Source: CAZXFH01 sp964640055 (GTDB lineage Bacteria > Fidelibacterota > UBA2242 > JAFGTP01). From it: DNA of 38,975 bases. A program made the position numbers and the translations under genes. The stretch lies in assembly GCA_964640055.1 (NCBI GenBank), contig CAZXFH010000032.1, positions 1 through 38,975 of the forward strand. Reading direction: 5' to 3'. Below are positions 8,269 to 16,201 of this stretch, one piece after another (the first letter of the stretch is position 1; each line of letters opens with the position of its first letter). The notes below the pieces were generated by a model, which saw only the letters and a list, made by a program, of their open reading frames with translations, had not been told where the DNA came from and made no database searches.

Positions 8269-9147
8269 ATGAAGCATCAAAAAACAATAAATCTTTTAAC
8301 CATTTTAATTGCCGTTATGGCGGCAATTGCCGCTTACATGGGTATATTCTCAGGTGACGGACCCGGTGCTTACCAGTATGAATCCATTCGTGGGGAGAGG
8401 GTTGAAATCTATGGTCAGGGCCTTTACAAACACATGTCAGCTGAAGTAGCGATCCAGGGCATTGCCCAGGATTACATCACCCTGTTTCTGGGGATCCCTT
8501 TACTGCTGATCGCCCTTTACTGGGCCCGGACCGGCGCACTCAAAGGCCGCTTCCTGCTGGCCGGTACCCTGGGCTATTTTCTGGTGACCTACCTTTTTTA
8601 TCTGGTCATGGGCATGTATAATCCACTTTTCCTGGTTTATGCCTTCTTGCTGGGCAGTTCCTTTTTTGCCTTCAGTCTGACTTTACAGTCCTTTGATCCG
8701 GTGAATTTACCCCACGCTTTCCGCGATAAGACCCCGGTCAAACTGGCCGGCGGATTTTTGGTCTTCAACGCCATCATGATCGGATTATTATGGCTGAGCA
8801 TTGTGGTCCCCCCTTTACTGGCAGGAACGGTCTATCCGGCCGCTCTGGATCATTATACTACCCTGATCGTGCAGGGGCTGGATCTGGGCCTGTTATTGCC
8901 GCTGGCCGTCGTATCCGGGATCCTCTTGATCCGGAAACAGCCGATAGGCTATTTGTTGGGCCCGGTCTATTTTGTTTTTCTCGGTTTGTTGATGAGTGCT
9001 CTGACCGCCAAACTGATTGCCATGGGATTGAAGGGATATACCATCATCCCGGCCATTTTTATTATTCCGGTTTTCAATTTGCTGGCCATCACGGGAGCGA
9101 TATTATTACTCCGCAATATTCGGGATCAGGCAGCCTCTGGTTATTGA
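8269..9147 (+). CDS. Hypothetical polytopic membrane protein
   Basis: A 292-residue membrane protein with about eight hydrophobic segments: one near 8-28, then after a roughly 38-residue loop a dense run from about 66 to the C-terminus. The first loop, probably extracytoplasmic, is the only sizeable polar part (GAYQYESIRGERVEIYGQG). The final segment is followed by a short RNIRDQ tail. I do not recognise the family; no catalytic motif is visible. GGGAGG lies upstream of the ATG. It stands between DUF2703 and a methyltransferase, all on the same strand with gaps of 60-110 bases. Confidence 0.7.
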   Translation: MKHQKTINLLTILIAVMAAIAAYMGIFSGDGPGAYQYESIRGERVEIYGQGLYKHMSAEVAIQGIAQDYITLFLGIPLLLIALYWARTGALKGRFLLAGTLGYFLVTYLFYLVMGMYNPLFLVYAFLLGSSFFAFSLTLQSFDPVNLPHAFRDKTPVKLAGGFLVFNAIMIGLLWLSIVVPPLLAGTVYPAALDHYTTLIVQGLDLGLLLPLAVVSGILLIRKQPIGYLLGPVYFVFLGLLMSALTAKLIAMGLKGYTIIPAIFIIPVFNLLAITGAILLLRNIRDQAASGY

Positions 9148-9255
9148 TTATCAGCACACCCGGCCATCAATTCATCTGGATTTTAAGCAAATGTTAATCT
9201 GCATTTATTTTTCTTTGCAATATTATCAGATATGGTGAGCAGGAGAGGTCAGTAG

Positions 9256-9756
9256 ATGTCAGTCGCCTTGATCATTTTAGCCGGAGCAGGCCTTTTGTAC
9301 ATACTTTTTAATGTCCTGAATCGCCGCAGTTATTTTCATCTGAAAAAGCGGGTTCTGGATAGTCGCGTCTGGCCGCTGAATATTTGCTGTGGCCACACTG
9401 ACGGTGGTGGCATTAATGCCAATATTGTCTGTCACCGGCCGGTGCATAATTTTGTGCTGGTTAAAGATATCTATAAGCTACCCTTCCGGGATAAACAGTT
9501 TGAGCGGGTATTGTGTTCCCATACGGTTGAACATATTGAGGATCCCCTCGCTTTTTACCGGGAGTTCTCCCGGGTCGCCCGGCAAGTTACCTGCCTGGTG
9601 CCGCCGCTTTGGGATATCACGGCTGCTTTTAATATTCTGGAACACAGATGGCTGTTTCTGACCTTCCGGCATGTGCACCATCAACTGCCGCGCCATATTT
9701 CCCTGCCCCTGGCGCGGACCTATCAACGCTATTTCGGCCAAAAGGTTGCGGCCTGA
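9256..9756 (+). CDS. Membrane-anchored methyltransferase-like protein
   Basis: A short (166-residue) class I methyltransferase-like protein. An N-terminal hydrophobic helix (about 4-20) is followed by basic residues, suggesting a membrane anchor with the domain in the cytoplasm. Motif I is unusual: ICCGHTDGGGIN replaces the usual acidic-glycine loop. The later DIYKLPFRDKQFERVLCSHTVEHIEDP is a typical motif II-IV segment of Methyltransf_11-type enzymes. The protein lacks the usual C-terminal strands, so it is either a minimal enzyme or one working on a membrane substrate. Substrate unknown. GGAGAGG lies upstream of the ATG. Confidence 0.7.
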   Translation: MSVALIILAGAGLLYILFNVLNRRSYFHLKKRVLDSRVWPLNICCGHTDGGGINANIVCHRPVHNFVLVKDIYKLPFRDKQFERVLCSHTVEHIEDPLAFYREFSRVARQVTCLVPPLWDITAAFNILEHRWLFLTFRHVHHQLPRHISLPLARTYQRYFGQKVAA

Positions 9757-9844
9757 GCGAACAAGACGGAGCATCACATGAATCAAAATAGTGAGCTTTA
9801 ATCGAGAAGGTTAGTCGGGGCCAAGATTTATGCTCGGATTTTTC

Positions 9845-9873
9845 TTGACAACCAGTTCTTTTGAGGCTATATT
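9845..9873 (+). promoter_or_regulatory. Near-consensus housekeeping promoter of the TetR gene
   Basis: TTGACA (9845-9850) and TATATT (9868-9873) are separated by 17 bases, which places transcription start near 9880, about 50 bases before the regulator's ATG. This is the best sigma-70-type promoter I found in the window. Confidence 0.65.
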
Positions 9874-9874
9874 A

Positions 9875-9899
9875 ATACAGACGTTTCAAACAAATGTAT
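9875..9899 (+). promoter_or_regulatory. 25-bp palindrome, probable TetR operator
   Basis: A palindrome centred on C9887: outer arms ATACA (9875-9879) and TGTAT (9895-9899), inner arms GTTT (9883-9886) and AAAC (9888-9891). Nine of twelve position pairs match. It begins one base after the -10 element and covers the expected transcription start, the classic place for an autorepressing TetR-family operator. Confidence 0.6.
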
Positions 9900-9928
9900 A
9901 AAACAGTTGATTTAAATTTGAGGGCGCG

Positions 9929-10519
9929 ATGAAAGCACCGGAAGAAAATATTCACAGTAAAATGATTTTGGCTACCATTAACTGCATTGAAGAAAAAGGA
10001 GTACAGCACACCACCTCGCGGGAGATCGTCAAGCGGGCTGGAGTCAACTTGGCGGCTATCAATTATTACTTTGGCTCCAAGGAGCAGCTGATTGAGATCG
10101 CTTTAAATCAGACTCTGGATGAGGCCTTTGACAATATGATCGCCGAGGAACTATTGCAGCAAGCAGAACCGATCACCGCTTTGAAGACTTTATTTTTAGA
10201 GTTTTTCAGAGGGGGATTGCGTTATCCAGGCATTACCAAGGCCCACCTATATAAACCTGTGATGGAAGATGATTATGACACCCTTTTTGTCAGGCGCTGG
10301 GATCAATATGTTACCAAGCTGGTGCAGCGGATTGCTCAACTGTTGCCGGAAATGACCCGGGATGCGATCAAAATGAGTGTCATCCAGACCGTTGCCGCAA
10401 TTACCTTTGTATGTCTTACCACTAAACTCTATGGTGCTATGGATATTGACTTATCGGATCGACAAATGCAGCAAAAATTTATCCATAATCTGGTTGATAA
10501 AAATTTTAGTCAGCAATGA
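9929..10519 (+). CDS. TetR/AcrR family transcriptional regulator
   Basis: A 196-residue TetR-family repressor. The N-terminal helix-turn-helix (about 10-56) has the family pattern: ILATINCIEEKGVQHTTSREIV, then RAGVNLAAINYYFGSKEQLI. The C-terminal ligand domain is all-helical with no recognisable subfamily. A near-consensus promoter and a 25-bp palindrome lie directly upstream, so autoregulation is likely. Only ten bases separate it from the following TonB-dependent receptor gene, which implies that the regulator controls the receptor and probably the lipoprotein behind it. The ligand is not predictable from sequence. Confidence 0.9.
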   Translation: MKAPEENIHSKMILATINCIEEKGVQHTTSREIVKRAGVNLAAINYYFGSKEQLIEIALNQTLDEAFDNMIAEELLQQAEPITALKTLFLEFFRGGLRYPGITKAHLYKPVMEDDYDTLFVRRWDQYVTKLVQRIAQLLPEMTRDAIKMSVIQTVAAITFVCLTTKLYGAMDIDLSDRQMQQKFIHNLVDKNFSQQ

Positions 10520-10529
10520 GCTGGATAGA

Positions 10530-12833
10530 ATGACGTTAAAGAGGATTTGGAAATTTTTGTTTATCCTGCTGATCTGCTCCTTTGGGAATACCCTTTTTAG
10601 TGCTGGTCAGAAAGCAATGACTGGCACCGTTCGGGGAATCGTGCAGGATTATGAAAGCAAGGCCCCGCTGCTCGGGGTGAATGTCAATGTCACGCATACC
10701 GGGTATGGTGCCGCCTCAGATCGAGCGGGTACTTTTCTGATCAGAAATATACCGGTGGGTACCTATACTTTGGAATTCACTTATATGGGTTATAAACCGG
10801 TCAAGCGGACCGATATTGTGATCAAATCCGGCGCCACTCAGTTTCTGGAAGTGGAAATGCATCCCGTGGTGCTTCAAACGCAGGGGGTGAAAGTAAGGGC
10901 TGCTTATTTTTCCGAGGCGCAAAAGCAAGCGGTTAGCACAACCAGTTTAGTTCAGGAAGAGATTCGCCGCACGGCTGGCGCCGGTGGTGATATCAGCCGG
11001 ATTGTTAAATTTTTACCCGCCGTGGCTCAGCTGGATGATCAGGTCAACAGTCTGGTTGTCCGCGGGGGTAGTCCATTTGAAAATGGATTTTACCTGGATA
11101 ATATTGAATTGCCCAATATCAATCATTTTCCCACTCATGGGACTTCGGGCGGGTCCATGGGTATACTGAATGTGGACCTGATCGCTGAGGTCAACTTTAT
11201 TGCCGGGGGGTTTCCTGCTGAATATGGGCATAAATTATCTTCTATTATGGAAATTGATTATCGGGAAGGAAATCAGGAACGGATCAAAGGTCAACTGAAT
11301 GTTGATATGGCCGGATTGGGGGGTATCATCGAGGGACCGCTGAATGAAAAAACCAACTTTATGCTGGCGGGCAGGCGCAGTTACCTGGACTTGATCGTGG
11401 ATATCATGGGCGTTACAGCGATTCCCAGTTATGCTGATTTCCAGGCTAAGGGGGTTTATCATCTGAATCAGAGGAATAAAATAACGCTATTGAATATTCT
11501 GGGTACCGATGATAATCATGTTCAAGAACAACAAGCTCAAAAATCGGACTGGCCGGTTTATGGCCATGATCAGCATTGGGAAAATACCTTGGGGGTCAAC
11601 TGGCGCCGGCTGTGGCCCCGACAGGGCTATTCCAATACTTCACTGGCCCATACCTATTCCAGTTTTGACCGGAATTTCAAAGAATATGGTACTGCTATTC
11701 AGGTGGTGAACAAAGAATCAAAAGAAAATCGGTTCAAATTGAGAAATCTGAACAGTTTTAGACTCAATCCGAAAAATAGAATTGCATTTGGAATTGAAAC
11801 CCAAAGCATGCACTTTAATTACCATAATCTGTTCGGTGAATTTACCAATACCATGGGAAATACAACACCTGAATTGGTCATAGAAACCCGTATTCATACT
11901 TATTACCTGGCTGGTTTTCTCAGCTATCGTTTTCAGCCCAACCATCACTGGACTTTCAGGGGTGGTTTGCGCATGAATTATTTTGAATTTAATGGTAATT
12001 ATAATCTCGCTCCGCGTTTGTCCATGGCTTACAAAATAGGAGAGCTAACCACTCTGAAGGTCTCTTGGGGTCAATATTATCAGAATCTGCCCATGATATT
12101 ACTGTCCCAATCCCGTGCTGCAAAAGCATTACATACCCCCAGAGCCATTCATTATATTGCTGGTTTAGAACATTTGTTAAATGCTGAGACCCGTTTGAGC
12201 ATCGAGATTTATCATAAGGATTACCAGCGTTTTCCGCTTGATCCGGAACAACCATTATTATTTTTAATTGATGAAGAGATCTATCGAAACATGTTTTATG
12301 CCCATAACCAAATCGTAGATCAAGGCCAGGCCTATTCTCAGGGTATTGAATTGTTGGTGCAAAAGAAAATGGTAACCGATTTCTATGGCGCGCTCAGTTG
12401 CTCCTATTTTATCGCCAAATATCAGGATCTGCAAGGTAACTGGCGGAATCGGTCTGTTGAGAATCGATATATTTTTAATATCAATGGTGGCTATAAACCC
12501 AATCGGCAATGGGAATTCAGTCTGGAATTTCTTTATGCGGGCGGCCGGCCCTACACTCCTTTTGATATCGCCAAATCAAAGGATTTAAACCGGGGTGTTA
12601 AAAAAGAGCAACAGGTGAACCAAAAACGCTATCCGGATTATCATTCCCTGGATGTCAGGGCTGACCGGCGCTTTAATTTTAAAAATGCGAACCTGATTTT
12701 GTACATGAGTATCTGGAATGCTTATAATCATAAAAATGTGGCGGAATATTTCTGGAACCAAAAGAAAAATCAAAAGGATACCGAGTATCAGTGGCAGTTG
12801 ACCCCGATCTTTGGGATAGAATATGAATTTTAA
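10530..12833 (+). CDS. TonB-dependent receptor with carboxypeptidase-like N-terminal domain
   Basis: An outer-membrane TonB-dependent receptor of 767 residues. It starts with a signal peptide (hydrophobic IWKFLFILLICSFG, cleavage near LFSAGQ). A CarboxypepD_reg-like beta-sandwich follows (about 30-115; GTVRGIVQD, PLLGVNVNV, GTYTLEFTYMGYKPV). The plug domain then has RRTAGAGGDISRIV, SLVVRGGSPFENGFYLDNIE and FIAGGFPAEYGHKLSSIMEID. The rest is the 22-strand barrel, ending on a terminal Phe. There is no SusD-like partner, so this is not a typical glycan utilisation locus. The open frame extends upstream inside the TetR gene; the ATG at 10530 is chosen because the signal sequence follows it. Substrate unknown; the TetR upstream and the lipoprotein downstream are the probable functional partners. 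Confidence 0.92.
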   Translation: MTLKRIWKFLFILLICSFGNTLFSAGQKAMTGTVRGIVQDYESKAPLLGVNVNVTHTGYGAASDRAGTFLIRNIPVGTYTLEFTYMGYKPVKRTDIVIKSGATQFLEVEMHPVVLQTQGVKVRAAYFSEAQKQAVSTTSLVQEEIRRTAGAGGDISRIVKFLPAVAQLDDQVNSLVVRGGSPFENGFYLDNIELPNINHFPTHGTSGGSMGILNVDLIAEVNFIAGGFPAEYGHKLSSIMEIDYREGNQERIKGQLNVDMAGLGGIIEGPLNEKTNFMLAGRRSYLDLIVDIMGVTAIPSYADFQAKGVYHLNQRNKITLLNILGTDDNHVQEQQAQKSDWPVYGHDQHWENTLGVNWRRLWPRQGYSNTSLAHTYSSFDRNFKEYGTAIQVVNKESKENRFKLRNLNSFRLNPKNRIAFGIETQSMHFNYHNLFGEFTNTMGNTTPELVIETRIHTYYLAGFLSYRFQPNHHWTFRGGLRMNYFEFNGNYNLAPRLSMAYKIGELTTLKVSWGQYYQNLPMILLSQSRAAKALHTPRAIHYIAGLEHLLNAETRLSIEIYHKDYQRFPLDPEQPLLFLIDEEIYRNMFYAHNQIVDQGQAYSQGIELLVQKKMVTDFYGALSCSYFIAKYQDLQGNWRNRSVENRYIFNINGGYKPNRQWEFSLEFLYAGGRPYTPFDIAKSKDLNRGVKKEQQVNQKRYPDYHSLDVRADRRFNFKNANLILYMSIWNAYNHKNVAEYFWNQKKNQKDTEYQWQLTPIFGIEYEF

Positions 12834-12901
12834 TTGGATTCCAGGTTCCTTTGGAATAAGTTTTTATTGACAAGTCAATCTTACTAAATAAGGGTGAAAT
12901 T

Positions 12902-14227
12902 ATGCGTGCTCATTTCTACGGTATCACAATCCTGATGCTGGCTCTGATTTATAGTTGCACGGAGCAGGAGCTGGTCCGGGAGGTTGATATCGATACCTAT
13001 GATATGCAGGTAAAATATACAGAAGCCGGTCAACTCAATGTGGGCGTTATAGTCCATTGTAGAAAAAAGCCGGGTGTGGAAGCGCTTAATTTCCGGTTAA
13101 ATTCAATCGCCAGGATCGAATCCATCACCGCCCAGAGCAAGGGTAAATGGCAGGTAATGGCTTATGACCGTGAATATGGTCAACTATCTATCACATTACC
13201 GGCGGATCTATCCAAAGACCGGGAATTATCCCTGCGGTTTGAATATAGCTACCCCGTCACAGAAGATGTCAGTGATTTTTTCTATCTGGATCGGGGCAAT
13301 CGCTGGTATCCCTTAATCATCGATGATTTGGCCCGGGTTAAATTATCTGTTACTGTACCCGCCCGGTTTCAACTGCTTTCCGGAGGAGATTTACAAGCAT
13401 CAGAGCAACAGGAGGGCCAGGCAACCTATGTTTGGAAAACCAGAATGCCGGTTTTTAAAATTCCCTTTGTTCTGCTGGGTCAAAAAAAGTATTCCACCCG
13501 GAGTCTCCCCTGTGGTGATAAAGCACTCACTTTTTATTTTATCCAGGAGAGTAATGAACAGAATCAGTCGATTGTTAATGAAGCGTCTCAGACGTTTCAA
13601 TTTTTTAACAGGAAAATTGGAGACTATCATCATAACAAGCTCACTTTTGTTGAAATTGACAGGTACCCGGGGGCCAGTTTCATTACCACCGGTTTGGTCC
13701 TGACCAATACAAAAGTGATGGATCAGTACCGGGAAGGATATCATCGCGGCTTGCATTTAACCACAGCAGCTCAGTGGTTTGGGGCCGGTGTGTTTGGTCA
13801 ATGGCAGGCGCCGGGTTTCTGGTTTTTTTCACTCTCTTTACCCCATTACCTGCGCATGATGTATCTGGAAGCCCAGGGAGGAGCAGAGCGCTTGGCAGCA
13901 ACCCTGGAGCGTGCTTATCAGGGTTATCTTGATCATACCGATCAGCTGAATGATGTGCCTGTTTTTGATGTGGATATGATTGACACCGAGGCCAAGGGAC
14001 ATATCCTGGTGGGTAAGGGACCCTTTATCTGGCACCGGGTGCGCACGATTCTGGGAGAGGATACATGGGAGGCACTGCTGCGGGAGCTCTATGCAGATCT
14101 GCAGGGCAAGGCCCTGACCGCTGCGCTTTTCCGGGACTATCTTGCTGATTATGGTGGTAAGGAAAGTGTTGCGCAGTTTAATCAGCTGATGACGGTCCGA
14201 GGAGATATCAGAGAAGCAGCCAAATAA
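12902..14227 (+). CDS. Lipoprotein resembling a catalytically dead M1 aminopeptidase
   Basis: A 441-residue predicted lipoprotein (signal ending in LALIYSC). Its layout resembles gluzincin M1 peptidases: an N-terminal beta-rich domain (about 25-205), a catalytic-domain-like helical part, and a C-terminal segment GKGPFIWHRVRTILGEDTWEALLRELY like the conserved helix pair after the active site. At the place of the zinc motif HExxHQWxG it reads LTTAAQWFG (286-294), so both histidines and the glutamate are gone while QWFG remains. The later NEG(F/L)A-type glutamate also appears replaced (about APGFWFFSLSL). It is therefore probably a binding or scaffold protein on the membrane. It follows the TonB-dependent receptor by 68 bases. 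The family link is my reading of the motif and should be tested by structure prediction. Confidence 0.6.
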   Translation: MRAHFYGITILMLALIYSCTEQELVREVDIDTYDMQVKYTEAGQLNVGVIVHCRKKPGVEALNFRLNSIARIESITAQSKGKWQVMAYDREYGQLSITLPADLSKDRELSLRFEYSYPVTEDVSDFFYLDRGNRWYPLIIDDLARVKLSVTVPARFQLLSGGDLQASEQQEGQATYVWKTRMPVFKIPFVLLGQKKYSTRSLPCGDKALTFYFIQESNEQNQSIVNEASQTFQFFNRKIGDYHHNKLTFVEIDRYPGASFITTGLVLTNTKVMDQYREGYHRGLHLTTAAQWFGAGVFGQWQAPGFWFFSLSLPHYLRMMYLEAQGGAERLAATLERAYQGYLDHTDQLNDVPVFDVDMIDTEAKGHILVGKGPFIWHRVRTILGEDTWEALLRELYADLQGKALTAALFRDYLADYGGKESVAQFNQLMTVRGDIREAAK

Positions 14228-14230
14228 TAA

Positions 14231-14346
14231 TGTAGCATAGTCCTGCGAGGTCAATTAGAGTTTAGCTACCGGCTGGAAACCACTATCATGGGGGAAAAAG
14301 AAAGGCCGCACCAAAACCGCTGTATTGGAGAAAGTTTTATGCTACA
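14231..14346. repeat. Perfect 9-bp inverted repeat between convergent genes
   Basis: TGTAGCATA (14231-14239) and TATGCTACA (14338-14346) are exact reverse complements 98 bases apart. They occupy most of the space between the + strand lipoprotein and the - strand permease. Inside and beside it are AAAGGCC (14301-14307) pairing with GGCCTTT (14379-14385), and a GCCATC/GGTGGC hairpin at about 14347-14361. The arrangement could form a shared terminator or a structured RNA, or be the remains of a small inserted element. Confidence 0.35.
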
Positions 14347-14390
14347 GCCATCACTGGTGGCAGCACATCTAGCGGATAGGCCTTTATTTA

Positions 14391-15257
14391 TTACCGCTCC
14401 CCGCTCATAGCCACACTGCGCACAAACCATTTCTGAAAGATCAGGAATACCAGCAGCACCGGGATTGTGATCATGGCGGCAAAGGCCATGATATCGCCCC
14501 ACATTTTGGGATCCTGACTAAAAAATTGCTGCATGGCGACTGGCAGCGGTCGATAGGTGGTCCCGCGGGTCACCAGCAGGGGCCACAGAAAGTCTCCCCA
14601 GTGGATCATGAATTGCAGGATGGCGACCGCCGCAAAGACCGGTTTGGACAGCGGCAAGACAATTGACCAGTAGATCCGGAAATAGCTGGCCCCGTCCACC
14701 AGGGCGGCATCCTCCAGATTTTTCGGAAGGCTGATAAAGAATTGATAGAACAGAAAAATGGAGAGCGCATCAGCGATATAGGGGATGATCTGGACATGGT
14801 AGCTTTCCAGCCAGCCAAGATTATTGACCAGCAGCAATAAAGGAATAGCGACCGACTGGAAGGGAATGATGATCAGGGCGATGATCAGGGAGAGTATAAA
14901 TTGCCGGCCTTTGAAACGCAGCCGGGCCAGGGCATAGGCCAGCAGGCTGTTAACGAACAAACCACAGCCCACCATGGTGCCGACAATAAAGATGGAATTG
15001 AACATAAAGCGGCCAAAGGGCATGGCCTGAAAAACATCAATATAATTTTTAATTCCGATTTCGCCGCGGGGTACAAAGGCATACAGGGTGCTCATATCTT
15101 TTAGCACCTGGGTTTCACTGTTTTTCAGGGAAGAAACCAGCATAAAAACAATGGGAAAGAAAAAGAAAAAGGCCAGGGCCAGCATGAGCAGGTAGGTTAA
15201 CGTCATTTTGACTTTGCGTTGCAGGGGATAATTCTTCAGATTCGTTGAACCGGTCAT
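14391..15257 (-). CDS. Sugar ABC transporter permease (MalG type)
   Basis: A 288-residue inner-membrane permease of the carbohydrate uptake CUT1 ABC family. Six hydrophobic segments are visible, the first at about 17-37. The EAA loop that docks onto the ATPase is present as DAALVDGASYFRIYWSIVLPLSKP. The start codon shares one base with the stop of the partner permease gene (TGATG), so the two are translationally coupled. It is the last gene of a three-gene - strand set: binding protein, MalF-type permease, MalG-type permease. No ATPase gene is nearby. Substrate is likely a sugar or oligosaccharide by family membership. Confidence 0.93.
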   Translation of the reverse strand: MTGSTNLKNYPLQRKVKMTLTYLLMLALAFFFFFPIVFMLVSSLKNSETQVLKDMSTLYAFVPRGEIGIKNYIDVFQAMPFGRFMFNSIFIVGTMVGCGLFVNSLLAYALARLRFKGRQFILSLIIALIIIPFQSVAIPLLLLVNNLGWLESYHVQIIPYIADALSIFLFYQFFISLPKNLEDAALVDGASYFRIYWSIVLPLSKPVFAAVAILQFMIHWGDFLWPLLVTRGTTYRPLPVAMQQFFSQDPKMWGDIMAFAAMITIPVLLVFLIFQKWFVRSVAMSGER

Positions 15258-16189
15258 CAGGATACCTCCCGCTCTTCGCGCAGGAAGAGTCGCTGGACCA
15301 GGGAAACGATCAGTACGATCATGAAAAAAGTGACTGTAATGGCACAGGCATAACCGATCTTGCCCTGCTTGAAGCCCTGACTGACCGTATACACCAGCAT
15401 GGTCATGGTACTCCCCCGCGGCTGACCGGTGGGTCCGTGCATGACCCAGACTTGCGTGAAGAGTTTGAAAGCCAGGATAGTAGTGGCAAGCGCCACAAAA
15501 ATGGTTTTATTGCGCAACTGGGGCAGGGTAATGTGGATGAATTGCTGCCAGCTGGATGCCCCGTCCAGCTGGGCTGCTTCGTAGAGACGTTCGGGAATGT
15601 CCTGCAGGCCAGCCAGATAGATCACCATTTGAAAGCCAACCCCTTGCCAGATGGACAGAATCATAATGCCCGGCAGCGCAAAGCGGGGATCGTTGAGCCA
15701 GTCCACCGGCCCCAGTAGACCCAAAGAGAGCGTTTGTAGGAGTTCATTCACAAATCCTTTTTCCGGATGGTACAAAAAGGTCCAGATCACGGACACCACC
15801 ACCAGGGTAACCACCACCGGACTAAAATAGATCGTTCGGAAGATCTGAACCCCTTTTATTTTCTGATTGACCAGCATCGCCAGCAGTAAAGCAAAGGCGG
15901 TCTGTACCGGGACCACTACAATAGCAAAGCAAAAATTATTGAAAATAGCCTGATAAAAGGTGGGATCCTGAAACATACGCAGGAAATTGGCCAGGCCTGT
16001 CAATTCTGTGGGTACATGGGGATTGGGGATCAGGCGCTGGTCAGTGAAGGAGAGGCCCAGGGCCATCAGGAAGGGCGTGATCAGAAAGACCAGCAAGAGG
16101 AGCAGGGCGGGTGCGGAGAGCAGCCCGGCGGTCAGACTTTCTTTCTGATGTTGGGTTAGTTCTGCGCTATACAAGGGCGTCAATTTCAT
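15257..16189 (-). CDS. Sugar ABC transporter permease (MalF/UgpA type)
   Basis: A 310-residue permease, partner of the MalG-type protein. After a short cytoplasmic start, the first membrane helix is at about 24-46 (LLSAPALLLLLVFLITPFLM), with five more along the chain. The EAA loop reads YEAAQLDGASSWQQFIHITLPQL. The overall length and the FRTIYFSPVVVTLVVVSVIW segment match UgpA/ThuF-like permeases. The start is 12 bases after the binding-protein stop, and the stop overlaps the start of the next permease. It forms the membrane channel with that protein. Confidence 0.93.
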   Translation of the reverse strand: MKLTPLYSAELTQHQKESLTAGLLSAPALLLLLVFLITPFLMALGLSFTDQRLIPNPHVPTELTGLANFLRMFQDPTFYQAIFNNFCFAIVVVPVQTAFALLLAMLVNQKIKGVQIFRTIYFSPVVVTLVVVSVIWTFLYHPEKGFVNELLQTLSLGLLGPVDWLNDPRFALPGIMILSIWQGVGFQMVIYLAGLQDIPERLYEAAQLDGASSWQQFIHITLPQLRNKTIFVALATTILAFKLFTQVWVMHGPTGQPRGSTMTMLVYTVSQGFKQGKIGYACAITVTFFMIVLIVSLVQRLFLREEREVS

Positions 16190-16201
16190 GGTAATGCGAA
16201 T

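Noticed and set aside
12838..12872. Possible terminator after the TonB receptor (ATTCCA/TGGAAT followed by T-rich sequence)
   Set aside because: Six-base AT-rich stem and a three-base gap before the T-run; too weak to separate the receptor from the lipoprotein gene.
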